Assembly: GCA_002441005.1 (NCBI GenBank)
Contig: DJWO01000002.1
Coordinates: 140,328-204,327, forward strand
DNA from: Candidatus Aminicenantes bacterium UBA6228
GTDB lineage: Bacteria; Acidobacteriota; Aminicenantia; Aminicenantales; Saccharicenantaceae
Direction of reading: 5' to 3'
DNA length: 64,000 nucleotides
Part shown: positions 9,398 through 17,879 of the stretch, one piece after another
Layout of the letters: the number at the start of each line of letters is the position of its first letter
How positions within the stretch are numbered: the stretch's first letter is position 1
The notes under the pieces: model-generated
Database searches by the model: none
What the model saw: only the letters and a program-made list of their open reading frames with translations
Told to the model about the DNA's origin: nothing
Position numbers and translations under genes: made by a program

Positions 9398-9489
9398 TCA
9401 TCTTCTCCTTGTCTCATCTGATCTTTATTATCTTTACTGGCCGGCTTTTTATGACCGCTGCTGGGCTGGTCTGACTCCGGAGGACCGGT

Positions 9490-9945
9490 TTAAGCCTTCT
9501 TAAAGTTTTCTTGCTCGAGCTCTTTGATCTTATTAATCCGGCGCTCGTGCCGGCCACCTTCAAATTCACTTTTGAGCCAGATCTTAACAATGGCCAGAGC
9601 CTGGTCGTCACGGAGAACCCTGCCGCCCAAGCAGAGACAATTAGAGTTATTATGAGTCCGGCTGGCGGTGGCGGTAAATTCATTCCAGCAGGGAGTGGCA
9701 ATTATTCCAGGAAATTTGTTGGCGACAATGGCCATGCCGAGTCCTGTCCCGCAGAAAAGTATGGCCCGGTCAAACTCACCGCTAAGGACTTTTCTGATGG
9801 CCTTAGCTCCATAATCAACATAATCCACAGTTTCTCCGGCCTCACTGCCGAAATCAACAAAACTAATTCCAGCTTCCCGGAGGTAACGGATTATGGCCAG
9901 TTTCAAATCATAGCCGGCGTGGTCAGAAGCAACCGCTATCTTCAT
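9490..9945 (-). CDS. rpiB: Ribose 5-phosphate isomerase B
   Basis: Interconverts ribulose 5-phosphate and ribose 5-phosphate, feeding PRPP to the purine genes downstream. The 151-residue protein has the RpiB/LacAB features: SDHAGYDLK at the N-terminus, the catalytic Cys in FCGTGLGMAI, and SRTHNNSNCLCLGGR. It sits 92 bases upstream of the glyA-like gene in the same direction. The allose- or galactose-6-phosphate isomerase alternative is less likely in this purine context. Confidence 0.93.
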   Translation of the reverse strand: MKIAVASDHAGYDLKLAIIRYLREAGISFVDFGSEAGETVDYVDYGAKAIRKVLSGEFDRAILFCGTGLGMAIVANKFPGIIATPCWNEFTATASRTHNNSNCLCLGGRVLRDDQALAIVKIWLKSEFEGGRHERRINKIKELEQENFKKA

Positions 9946-9997
9946 TTCCCTCTCCTCGCGGTGAGCCAGAAAAACAAGCGAAAAGGGTCTGGCTCTC

Positions 9998-11584
9998 TTA
10001 TTTTAAAAACCCGGCGGCTTCAGGCATAACCTCAATAGCTTTGAGAACGACCGGATCAGCCTGGCGTGAAATTTTTACACCTTCTTCCGGGCTGACCACT
10101 GAAGAAAAGATTTCCCGCCTGATTTCGCCTTTAATTTCGTTCAGGGCTTCATTAAATTTAGCGGTATCATAAGTGATCTTAGCCTGGTCAAGATAATTCT
10201 TGAAATCTTCAATTACTTCCGGGGTCACTTCAAACTGGTCATTAAAGACTTTAACTCCGGCCGGTGGAGCCTGACCTGTTTTTACTTCCTGAGGGAAAAT
10301 ATATTTTTTAGACAATGGGGTCTGATGCTGGCCGAATCGCCGGCCGTAGCCGAAATAAGCTCCTTTAAACATCAGTTCAAAAGTGAAGACCTTATAAGTG
10401 GCCTTAACTTCATAATCAGGGCTGATGCCGCCTTCACCCAGGACCCGGCGGCCTTTTTTCAGGGTGTATTTTATGTCCCGCTTATTCTCGGGAGCTTTTT
10501 TAGCTAAGTAATAATCTTCAAGATGAGAAAAATCACGCTGAATCAGCCGGCCGCTCGGAGTCAGATACTTAGCGGTGGTCAGGGCCAAAGCCATGTCAGC
10601 CGAGAGAGGGAAAACAGTCTGGACGAGCCCTTTTCCCCAGGAATCTTCGCCGACAATCAAGCCACGGTCATTGTCCATAATGGCCCCGGCCACAATCTCC
10701 GAGGCGCTGGCTGTTCCCTGATTGATCATGATAACCAGCGGCAGGTCTTCGTATTGCCCATTGCGGCTGGCGTAAAAATCGCGGTTATAAGCCGGGTTGC
10801 GGCCTCGCATCGAGACAATTAAAGTTCCCTTGGGCAGGAACTCATCGGCCATATCCACCGCCTGGAAAACAGGACCGCCGGTATTTCCCCTTAAATCGAG
10901 AATGAGGCTTTTCATTCCGGCAGCCGAGAGCGATTTAAGTTTGGCTTCCAGTTCATCGACGGTATTCCGGCCAAAAGACCTGACAAAAATGTAACCGACC
11001 TTTTTCTGGTCATCGATCATAAAGGAATAAGGAACACTGGCTAAAGGTATTTCTTCCCTGGCTATGGTCAGATCAAAAGGTTTGTCGAGGCCTTCCCGCT
11101 GGATGCTGATGGTTACTTTGGTGCCTTTTTCTCCCCGGAGTTTCTGCATAGCCTCAACACTGCTCAGGGGCTTGGTGCTTTCCCCATCAATGTGGGTAAT
11201 GACATCTCCGGGCTGTATCCCGAGCCGCCAGGCAGGAGTCCCTTCTATCGGAGCAATGACCACCAGCCGGTCTTCCTGTTTTTGAATCTGAATACCCAGG
11301 CCATAGTATTTACCGGTATAATCTTCGTTAAAACGAAGAGAGGATTCCGGATCTAAAAAATAGGAGTGGGGGTCAAGCGTATCCAGCATCCCCCGGATGG
11401 CAGCAAAAGTCAGCTTCTGATCATCCTTATTTTCATAGTAATTCTGCTTGACCATGGAACTGAGCAGGATAATCTTGTTCAATCCCTGCTCCCAGGGATC
11501 AACCGCGATTGAAACCCTGCCAATCAGAAAAAGAACTAAAAAAAACAGGACCGGGTAAGCGATAATTTTTGATCTGGCGGTCAT
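9998..11584 (-). CDS. ctpA: C-terminal processing peptidase (S41 family), exported
   Basis: Periplasmic serine protease of the Ctp/Prc family. A signal anchor (residues about 6-27, IIAYPVLFFLVLFLIG) is followed by the N-terminal helical region, a PDZ domain (YYGLGIQIQKQ to GDVITHIDGES), and the S41 core with the Ser in NQGTASASEIVAGA and the Lys in DSWGKGLVQTVFPL. The 528-residue length leaves a C-terminal helical extension of about 130 residues beyond the core. It is the first gene of the leftward operon and is divergent from tatA. Confidence 0.93.
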   Translation of the reverse strand: MTARSKIIAYPVLFFLVLFLIGRVSIAVDPWEQGLNKIILLSSMVKQNYYENKDDQKLTFAAIRGMLDTLDPHSYFLDPESSLRFNEDYTGKYYGLGIQIQKQEDRLVVIAPIEGTPAWRLGIQPGDVITHIDGESTKPLSSVEAMQKLRGEKGTKVTISIQREGLDKPFDLTIAREEIPLASVPYSFMIDDQKKVGYIFVRSFGRNTVDELEAKLKSLSAAGMKSLILDLRGNTGGPVFQAVDMADEFLPKGTLIVSMRGRNPAYNRDFYASRNGQYEDLPLVIMINQGTASASEIVAGAIMDNDRGLIVGEDSWGKGLVQTVFPLSADMALALTTAKYLTPSGRLIQRDFSHLEDYYLAKKAPENKRDIKYTLKKGRRVLGEGGISPDYEVKATYKVFTFELMFKGAYFGYGRRFGQHQTPLSKKYIFPQEVKTGQAPPAGVKVFNDQFEVTPEVIEDFKNYLDQAKITYDTAKFNEALNEIKGEIRREIFSSVVSPEEGVKISRQADPVVLKAIEVMPEAAGFLK

Positions 11585-11664
11585 CGGCCTCTCGCTAATT
11601 TAACTCCGTTTAGGATAGGATAAATCTTACCAGAGGGGTTAGCCAAAGTAAAGCCGAAGCTAAC

Positions 11665-11693
11665 TTGACTCATCCTGCCCTTAAGATTATAGT
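11665..11693 (+). promoter_or_regulatory. Sigma70-type promoter of tatA-tatC
   Basis: TTGACT (11665-11670) and TATAGT (11688-11693) are 17 bases apart. The expected RNA start near 11700 leaves a leader of about 17 bases containing GGAG (11708-11711) ahead of the tatA ATG at 11717. Confidence 0.7.
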
Positions 11694-11716
11694 TTAGGGG
11701 AGTAAGTGGAGAGAGG

Positions 11717-12025
11717 ATGTTTGGCAGTATTGGCGTACCCGAACTAATTGTCATTTTTATCATTGCCCTGCTCATTTTTGGGCCTAAAAAGCTGCCCGAA
11801 GTCGGAAAATCAGTTGGTAAAGCCATCCGGGAATTTAAAAAAGCTTCAGATGAACTCCGGAATAAGGTTGAGGACGAAATTAACGTCACTGAAATCAAAA
11901 ATGAGATTAAGGATGTCAAAAAAGACCTGACCAGTGTCACGACTGATCTTAACGACCTTCAAGATTCAATAAAAAAGGACCTGAAAACCGATGAGCCCGA
12001 GGAAGGCCACAAAGTCTCCGGATGA
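11717..12025 (+). CDS. tatA: Sec-independent translocase subunit TatA/TatB
   Basis: Pore-forming subunit of the twin-arginine translocase. The 102-residue protein has an N-terminal membrane helix (VPELIVIFIIALLIF), the hinge GPKKLPEVGKSVG, then an amphipathic helix and a charged tail. The FGPKKLP hinge is typical of TatA, and with tatC directly downstream a two-component TatAC system is likely; no separate tatB is here. It overlaps tatC by 35 bases if the first tatC start is used. Confidence 0.93.
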   Translation: MFGSIGVPELIVIFIIALLIFGPKKLPEVGKSVGKAIREFKKASDELRNKVEDEINVTEIKNEIKDVKKDLTSVTTDLNDLQDSIKKDLKTDEPEEGHKVSG

Positions 12026-12803
12026 AATGACCTTTCTTGAGCATCTGGAAGACCTGAGGAAAAGGCTTTTTTATTCCGCCATCGCTATCCTTCTGGCCGT
12101 CGCCCCTGGCTGGATTTTCAGCCGTCAGCTTTATGGCATTCTGGCCAAGCCGCTTACCCAGTACTTACCGGAAGGGACCAAGCTGGCCTATACCACTCTA
12201 ACCGCTCCCTTTATGCTCTATATGAAGATTTCCTTTCTGGCTGCTTTCTTCTTTACCTCACCTTTTGTTTTTTACCAGCTATGGATGTTTATTGCTCCGG
12301 GTCTTTACCAAAAAGAAAAGAAATATGTCATTCCTTTCGTCTTCTTTACCACCTTTTTCTTTATCCTGGGGGCACTTTTTGGCTATTTCATTGTCTTCCC
12401 CTGGGCCTGCCGGTTTTTTGTGGGGCTGGCTAAGGATTTCCAGCCAGTTATTACCGTTGACCAGTATTTTAGTTTTTCTATCAAGGTGTTACTGGGCATC
12501 GCCCTGATTTTTGAACTGCCGACTTTAGTTTATTTCCTGGCCAGAATGGGTTTGGTTACTGCCCGCTGGATGACCAAGAGTTTTCCTTATGCGATTCTGG
12601 CTGCTTTTGTCATCTCGGCCATTATCACTCCTACTCCTGATATTATTACCCAGGGTGTGGTAGCCGTGCCGATGATTGTTTTATATGCTTTAAGTATTCT
12701 GATTGCTCTGGTCGTCGGCCGGAACAAGGAAAGACGGAAGCAGAAGCAGGACGCAGCTTTAGAAACGGTCAGCGACGGGGAAAAAGACGATCTGGCCGGC
12801 TGA
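11991..12803 (+). CDS. tatC: Sec-independent translocase receptor TatC
   Basis: Six-helix membrane receptor for twin-arginine signal peptides. Family features are MTFLEHLEDLRKRL near the N-terminus, FYQLWMFIAPGLYQKEKK, and ITPTPDIITQ near the C-terminus. The 270-residue length is normal. The ATG at 11991 is inside tatA; an internal ATG at 12027 (MTFLEHL) just after the tatA stop is a credible alternative start. Confidence 0.95.
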   Translation: MSPRKATKSPDEMTFLEHLEDLRKRLFYSAIAILLAVAPGWIFSRQLYGILAKPLTQYLPEGTKLAYTTLTAPFMLYMKISFLAAFFFTSPFVFYQLWMFIAPGLYQKEKKYVIPFVFFTTFFFILGALFGYFIVFPWACRFFVGLAKDFQPVITVDQYFSFSIKVLLGIALIFELPTLVYFLARMGLVTARWMTKSFPYAILAAFVISAIITPTPDIITQGVVAVPMIVLYALSILIALVVGRNKERRKQKQDAALETVSDGEKDDLAG

Positions 12804-12941
12804 CGGACTTTTGATAATTTTGCTTTTTCTCGAGCTTTAGATATATTCTTACTTAAGATATGTTCTGAGGACAGTTAATTTTAGGTTGGTAGAGTTTTCT
12901 GCTGATTAATCTGGCTGAATTGCTTTGAGCCGATAGTAAAA

Positions 12942-13496
12942 ATGAAAAGAGATTTTAAAGTAACTGACCATCGCCTGATTGGACTCACCGGGACTAATGG
13001 GGCTGGTAAGGGTGAGATAGCTTTTTTCTATCAGAAAAAAGGCTATGGCTACCTGTCACTTTCAGATATTTTAAGAGAAGAGTTGAAGAGCCGTTCGCTT
13101 CAACCCAGCCGGGATAATTTGATTACCTGCGGCAACGAACTTAGAGAAAAATTTGGAGCCGACATTCTGGCTCGCCGGGTGGCGGCTAGGATTGCGGGCC
13201 CAACAGTCATTGACAGTATCCGCCATCCGGCCGAAATTGAATATCTCCGCAGCTTAGAAAGCTTTATTCTCATCGCCGTTGAGGCCCCGGTGGAGATGAG
13301 GTTTAACCGGGTAAAAAAAAGAGGGCGGGACGAATCAGCTTCAAGCCTGGAGGAATTTATTCAGCAGGAAAACAGGGAAAAAGCCACTGGCGGAAATAAC
13401 CAGCAGCTTGACCGGTGTCTTGCTCTGGCTGATCTTCTAATCATCAATGACGGCAGCTTAGCTGAATTGCATGAAAAACTGGAGAAATTAGGATGA
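12942..13496 (+). CDS. P-loop nucleotide kinase-like protein (dephospho-CoA kinase / dNMP kinase fold)
   Basis: A 184-residue P-loop protein. Walker A reads GTNGAGKGEIA near residue 17; DILREEL, the lid-like KKRGRDES and a DSIRHPAEIEYL segment place it among dephospho-CoA kinase and adenylate-kinase-like enzymes (UPF0200/AAA_18 type). Its stop overlaps the dCMP deaminase start by four bases, so the two are translationally coupled. The pairing suggests a role with deoxynucleotides, for instance a dNMP kinase, rather than coenzyme A. The start at 12942 has no clear ribosome site. The specific substrate is not readable from sequence. Confidence 0.7.
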   Translation: MKRDFKVTDHRLIGLTGTNGAGKGEIAFFYQKKGYGYLSLSDILREELKSRSLQPSRDNLITCGNELREKFGADILARRVAARIAGPTVIDSIRHPAEIEYLRSLESFILIAVEAPVEMRFNRVKKRGRDESASSLEEFIQQENREKATGGNNQQLDRCLALADLLIINDGSLAELHEKLEKLG

Positions 13497-14053
13497 ATGA
13501 GAAGCCTGGCCAAACCAACCAACAGAACGAACGAATTTCTAAGGATGAATATTATCTGGGCATCGCCCGCGAAGTCTCCAGAAGAAGCACCTGTTTCCGC
13601 CGGGCCATCGGGGCGATTATTGTCCGCGACGATCAGATTATTTCTACCGGCTATGTCGGTGCTCCCCGAAAAACCAAGGACAGCCTGGAGCACGGCTTTT
13701 GCCTCCGGGATCAATTAAATATTCCTCACGGCCAGAGATATGAGCTCTGCCGCTCGGTCCACGCCGAGCAGAATGCCATTATCAATGCGGCCCGGGCCGG
13801 AGTCAGCCTGCTGGGGGGCAATATGTTTATCTATGGCAGCGATCCAAAAACGGGCCAGCCAATTGATGCCTTCCCCTGCTTTATCTGTAAGAAAATGATT
13901 ATCAATGCCGGTCTGAATCGCGTTGTCTGCTCGACAGCTGATGGCCGGTGGCAGGTTTTTTCTGTTGACCGGTGGGCTCGAGATTGGCGGGAAAACGATA
14001 TTCTGGACGATACTCATCAATATGGAAAAACAGGTGAAGGAAATCATGACTAA
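13493..14053 (+). CDS. Deoxycytidylate (dCMP) deaminase family protein
   Basis: Zinc-dependent deaminase expected to turn dCMP into dUMP for thymidylate synthesis. The 186-residue protein shows the zinc and proton-shuttle motif SVHAEQNAII and the second zinc motif PCFICKKMI. The GAPRKTKDSLEHGFCLRD stretch is the substrate loop usual for dCMP deaminases. It overlaps the kinase-like gene before it and the SIS-domain gene after it. A P-loop domain fused to such a deaminase is known from fungal dCMP deaminases and from the phage-defence protein AvcD; here the two parts are separate genes. Confidence 0.88.
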   Translation: MNEKPGQTNQQNERISKDEYYLGIAREVSRRSTCFRRAIGAIIVRDDQIISTGYVGAPRKTKDSLEHGFCLRDQLNIPHGQRYELCRSVHAEQNAIINAARAGVSLLGGNMFIYGSDPKTGQPIDAFPCFICKKMIINAGLNRVVCSTADGRWQVFSVDRWARDWRENDILDDTHQYGKTGEGNHD

Positions 14054-16241
14054 GAATCAACCGGGCTTTAAACTTTTCAGGTTAGCTGTCGGGTTGGCCT
14101 TAATCCCTACTATTTTAGTAGTATTGATGGCCGCTCAGGAAACGCCCAGGCAGGAGACGGCTAAAAGCCAGTCAGCCAGCCTGCTGGAGCTGCTGGGGAT
14201 TGAGGTCTCGCCTGAATCCCTCGATTACCTGCAGAATAAAACCCAGTTTCAACTCCATACCCTTCTCACCGAACAGCGTCACCCTAAGACCTGGAACCTG
14301 AGTGAAAAAATAAAAACGGACACCGCCGCTGGCCTCCACCTGCTTTTTTCGGTGGATGAGGATATTGTGGCCAAGCTCGAGGAATTAGCCTCCTCACCGG
14401 AAATTCTCGAACAATTATCCTCTGAAATTAAAAAGACCATTCTTGGCGGGCATAAGATTTATTTCTATGGCTGCGGGGCCACCGGGCGTTTAGCCAAACA
14501 AATGGAAAGCACCTTCTGGCGGCCTTTCTGGAGTTCACTCCAGGCCGATAAAGAGCTCTGGCCGAAGGTTGAAAAAAACCTGGGCGCGGGAATCGGCGAA
14601 AAGCTCATCGGTGAAATGACCGGCGGGGACCGGGCGCTGATCTCATCTCTCGAAGGATTTGAAGATCTGCAACTGATTGGCCGCCTCCAGCTAAAAGACC
14701 GCGGAATAGAAAAAGGAGATCTGGTCATAGCCGTCACTGAAGGCGGCGAGACCTCCTCAGTCATCGGGACTATTCTTGCTGCACTTGATGACTGGCGCCA
14801 GCAGTCAGACTATTCACCGGCCGAAAGCCGGAAGAAGCTTTATTTTGTCTATAACAACCCTGATGATAAACTGCGTCCCTTTGAGCGCAGCCGCCAGGTC
14901 ATAGATGAACCAGGAATCACTAAAATCAATTTGACCACCGGGCCGATGGCCATCACCGGTTCGACCAGAATGCAGGCCACCACCATCGAAACCTATGTCC
15001 TGGGGGTCGCCCTGCAGGCGGCGGTCTATGATTTGCTCCATGATTTTCTCAACTCCAAAGAACTGCTGAAGGCCGGGTTCAACCGCCCTTATTCCATCCC
15101 TGATAATTTAAAAGCTTTTGCTCCGGTTCTGACCAGAGTAAAACAAGCTGTTCCGGCCATAGCTCCCTGGACTGACCTGGAATCAAGCACTTACCGCCAG
15201 AGGCACTTTTCAACTTATTTTGCCGGGAAGGCAATGATTACCGTTTTTATTGACAGTACGGAGAGAAGCCCAACTTTCAGGCTCTATCCGCTGGATACAG
15301 TTGAGCTGCCTGAACGCCGTTGCTGGATTCAGGTCTGGACGCCAGCCGCTAATGGCCGGGAGGCCTGGCTGTCTTTCCTTGGCCGTCCTTTCCGCGGCCT
15401 GAGCGAAGGTATCTATCGCCAGCCTTTTGAAGAACAAATAGATGATCCCTATTTGAAGCAGGCAGCCCTGGAAAGCCTTAAAAGAGCCGGCCAGAACCAG
15501 CAGGACCTGTATGATTTTTCTTTCTCAGAATATAATCTTGAAAAAAGAGGACCGAAGCCAGGGGATCTGGGAGTGGTGGTCAGTCTGAGCCCCGAAGAAA
15601 ACGAGCTTCTGGATGCCAGCTCGCCCTCGAGCCGCTTTGTCCGGCTCTTCTCCGGAAGTAAGGCTTCAGTTGTCACCGTCAATGTCACTGGCCTTGAACA
15701 GAAGCAAATTGCTGAGACTCAGAAAAAAATCGATAGTTTCTACCAGACTAAAAACTGGCCAGCAGGTCAAAAACTCCTGCCAATCTGGCTGCCGGTTGAT
15801 TCAACCAATGATCCTCTCCAGCTCAAGCAGAATATGGCCTTAAAAATGGCCCTCAATGCTCATTCGACAGCCGTCATGGCTAAACTCGGCCGGGTCATTG
15901 GTAACACCATGACCAATGTCAGTCCGAGTAATTTAAAATTAATCGGGCGGGCAACCTATTTAATTCAATCCCATGTTAATGATGGCCTCAAAAAGCCGGG
16001 CTGGATAAAAAAATATGGACGGCGTGAACCTATCAGTTATGGCGAAGCCAACGCTGTTCTGTTTGACTCCATTGCTTATCTTAAAGACAAAGAAAAGGTG
16101 GCTGGCCAGACGGCCGAAGTGGCCCTGTCCATCATCAGAATTCTCGAATCGCTGCGGCAGAAAAGGGGAATAACCGGCGAGGAAGCCCTGGTTATCCTTG
16201 AGCAGCAAGGTCTGGCAGACTACCTGGCCGGGATAGACTGA
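14046..16241 (+). CDS. Exported SIS-domain protein, MurQ/GKRP-like with large insertion
   Basis: A 731-residue protein. I place the start at ATG 14046, which has GAAGGA five bases ahead and overlaps the deaminase stop; a longer reading frame upstream is only deaminase sequence. An N-terminal hydrophobic segment (FRLAVGLALIPTILVVLMAA) looks like a signal peptide. The SIS core matches N-acetylmuramate 6-phosphate etherase: CGATGRLAKQMES near residue 142 and GPMAITGSTRMQATT near 298. The MurQ C-terminal signature KLGRVIGNTMTNVSPSNLKL appears only near residue 610, so about 250 residues lie between parts that are close together in MurQ. Two-SIS glucokinase regulatory proteins are the nearest architectural parallel. 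The MurQ catalytic Glu is not obvious, so a sugar-phosphate binding role is as likely as an enzyme. Confidence 0.72.
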   Translation: MTKNQPGFKLFRLAVGLALIPTILVVLMAAQETPRQETAKSQSASLLELLGIEVSPESLDYLQNKTQFQLHTLLTEQRHPKTWNLSEKIKTDTAAGLHLLFSVDEDIVAKLEELASSPEILEQLSSEIKKTILGGHKIYFYGCGATGRLAKQMESTFWRPFWSSLQADKELWPKVEKNLGAGIGEKLIGEMTGGDRALISSLEGFEDLQLIGRLQLKDRGIEKGDLVIAVTEGGETSSVIGTILAALDDWRQQSDYSPAESRKKLYFVYNNPDDKLRPFERSRQVIDEPGITKINLTTGPMAITGSTRMQATTIETYVLGVALQAAVYDLLHDFLNSKELLKAGFNRPYSIPDNLKAFAPVLTRVKQAVPAIAPWTDLESSTYRQRHFSTYFAGKAMITVFIDSTERSPTFRLYPLDTVELPERRCWIQVWTPAANGREAWLSFLGRPFRGLSEGIYRQPFEEQIDDPYLKQAALESLKRAGQNQQDLYDFSFSEYNLEKRGPKPGDLGVVVSLSPEENELLDASSPSSRFVRLFSGSKASVVTVNVTGLEQKQIAETQKKIDSFYQTKNWPAGQKLLPIWLPVDSTNDPLQLKQNMALKMALNAHSTAVMAKLGRVIGNTMTNVSPSNLKLIGRATYLIQSHVNDGLKKPGWIKKYGRREPISYGEANAVLFDSIAYLKDKEKVAGQTAEVALSIIRILESLRQKRGITGEEALVILEQQGLADYLAGID

Positions 16242-16280
16242 CTGCTTTTCAGCCGATCTTAAAGATTTTGAAAATGACTT

Positions 16281-17384
16281 TTAAACCCGCTGGCTATCAG
16301 CCACAAAACAGGGCGGCTGGGGCCGGTTCCTTTTCCGCCTGGGAGTCTTTACCTGAGGATAAACAAAAAGCTCGCCGGCATAATTTCTCAGGACAACTTT
16401 CTCATCGGAGATTGACTGAACATATTCAGGAATAAGCGGAATTTTACCACCGCCGCCAGGAGCATCAATCACATACTGGGGCACAGCCAGACCGGAAGTC
16501 CAGCCTCGCAAGCCCTGATAAATTTCCAGCCCTTTTTCAACTGTGGTCCGGAAATGATCAGTTCCCCGGACATAATCAGCCTGATAAATATAATATGGTC
16601 TGACCCTGACCGTCAGGAGCTTCTGCATCAATTTCCTCATGGTCTCAACATCATCATTGACACCCTTGAGAAGAACAGTCTGGTTGCCGAGAGGAATACC
16701 GGCGTCAGCCAGCAGATTCAGCGCCCGGGCTGCTTCCGGCGTAATTTCATCCGGATGATTGAAGTGAACGTTCATATAAAGCGGGTGATATTTTTTAAGG
16801 ATAGAAGCCAATTTTTCGGTGATTCTCTGCGGGAGATAACAGGGCACTCGCGTCCCGATTCTGATAATTTCGACGTGGGGAATTGACCGCAGCTGGCCCA
16901 GAATACTTTCCAGCCGGTCATCGCTTAAAATCAGCGGGTCGCCGCCGGAAATAATCACATCACGGACTTCCGGGTGATCTTTGATGTAATTTATTCCATC
17001 CTCAATGTAACGCGGGTGAATTTTCGAAATATCGCCGACTTTTCTTTTTCTGGTGCAAAAACGGCAATAAGAAGCACAGCTATGAGCTACCAGAAAAAGA
17101 ACCCGGTCGGGATAGCGGTGGACAATGCTGGGCACCGGTGAGTCAAGATCTTCCTCTAAGGGATCGTCCTCGCCGGAGTTCTCAGCCAGCTCGGCCAGAT
17201 CAGGCACAACCTGACGGTAAATCGGATCCCCTTTCCTTTTGATCAGATTGGCATAATAAGGAGTAATCTGGATTTTAAAAGCCTGACTTATTTTTCTGAC
17301 CTCCTCAAGATCCAGGTCAAAACGTTCAGCGATTTCTTCTGGAGTTCTCAAACTGTGACGCAAAATTTGTTGCCAGTCGTCCAT
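16281..17384 (-). CDS. kamA: Lysine 2,3-aminomutase (KamA family radical SAM)
   Basis: Radical SAM/PLP enzyme that moves the alpha-amino group of lysine to carbon 3, giving beta-lysine. The cluster motif is CASYCRFCTRKRK. The PLP lysine is in DAPGGGGK. The two aspartates that bind the lysine side chain in characterised KAM (Asp293 and Asp330) both have counterparts, in IYQADYVRG and VIDAPGGGG; glutamate mutases carry Lys and Asn there. At 367 residues it lacks much of the C-terminal oligomerisation part of 416-residue KAM, nearer the size of EpmB. It is last in a unit with a GNAT and two ATP-grasp ligases; no epmA or efp is nearby. Confidence 0.88.
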   Translation of the reverse strand: MDDWQQILRHSLRTPEEIAERFDLDLEEVRKISQAFKIQITPYYANLIKRKGDPIYRQVVPDLAELAENSGEDDPLEEDLDSPVPSIVHRYPDRVLFLVAHSCASYCRFCTRKRKVGDISKIHPRYIEDGINYIKDHPEVRDVIISGGDPLILSDDRLESILGQLRSIPHVEIIRIGTRVPCYLPQRITEKLASILKKYHPLYMNVHFNHPDEITPEAARALNLLADAGIPLGNQTVLLKGVNDDVETMRKLMQKLLTVRVRPYYIYQADYVRGTDHFRTTVEKGLEIYQGLRGWTSGLAVPQYVIDAPGGGGKIPLIPEYVQSISDEKVVLRNYAGELFVYPQVKTPRRKRNRPQPPCFVADSQRV

Positions 17385-17396
17385 TTTCTCCTTGTT

Positions 17397-17879
17397 TCAC
17401 TCCTTTTCCCCGAGATATTTTCCGAAAATGACCCGGTCATCTCCTGGCCGGTAAAAGTCAGGAATGCGGGCCATTTCCCGGTAACCTAATTTTTCATAAA
17501 ATTTTCTGGTCGGCAGGTATTTGGGTTGAGAAGAAGTCTCAATCATGACCAGCCTGCCGCCTTTTTTCTTAACCTCGTTTTCGAGATAGCGCACCAGTAG
17601 CTGGCCATAGCCCTGGCCCTGGACTTCAGGCGAAACCGCTATCCAGTAAAGATCCCAGGTGCCTTCAGTAAGAGGGGTCGGGCCATAAGTCATATAGCCT
17701 GCTACTTTCCCGTTTTCGTCCTCCGCCACCACTATCTGATAGTCCTGCTGCTCAGGCTGAGAGAGATAAATATCAATCAGCTCTTCCGCCACCTTTATTT
17801 CGTCAGGAACAAAAAAGCGGGTAGCCCTGATTATTTCCATGACCCGTTCACGGTCAACGCTTGTCATTGGCCGTACCAT
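17397..17879 (-). CDS. GNAT family N-acetyltransferase
   Basis: A 160-residue single-domain GNAT. The acetyl-CoA pyrophosphate loop is VQGQGYGQLLVRYL, preceded by the beta4 strand WIAVSPE, and followed by KFYEKLGY typical of the fold. Its start overlaps the end of the preceding ATP-grasp gene by 26 bases and kamA begins 12 bases after its stop. A beta-lysine acetyltransferase (AblB) partner of KamA is an attractive idea, but AblB proteins are considerably longer, so this is inference. A 12-base core of the GGGGTCGGGCCA repeat occurs inside it (17674-17685). Confidence 0.82.
   Translation of the reverse strand: MVRPMTSVDRERVMEIIRATRFFVPDEIKVAEELIDIYLSQPEQQDYQIVVAEDENGKVAGYMTYGPTPLTEGTWDLYWIAVSPEVQGQGYGQLLVRYLENEVKKKGGRLVMIETSSQPKYLPTRKFYEKLGYREMARIPDFYRPGDDRVIFGKYLGEKE

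Noticed and set aside
13923..14045. Upstream extension of the SIS-domain frame
   Set aside because: Lies wholly in the deaminase gene; the ATG at 14046 has a ribosome site and begins the signal peptide.
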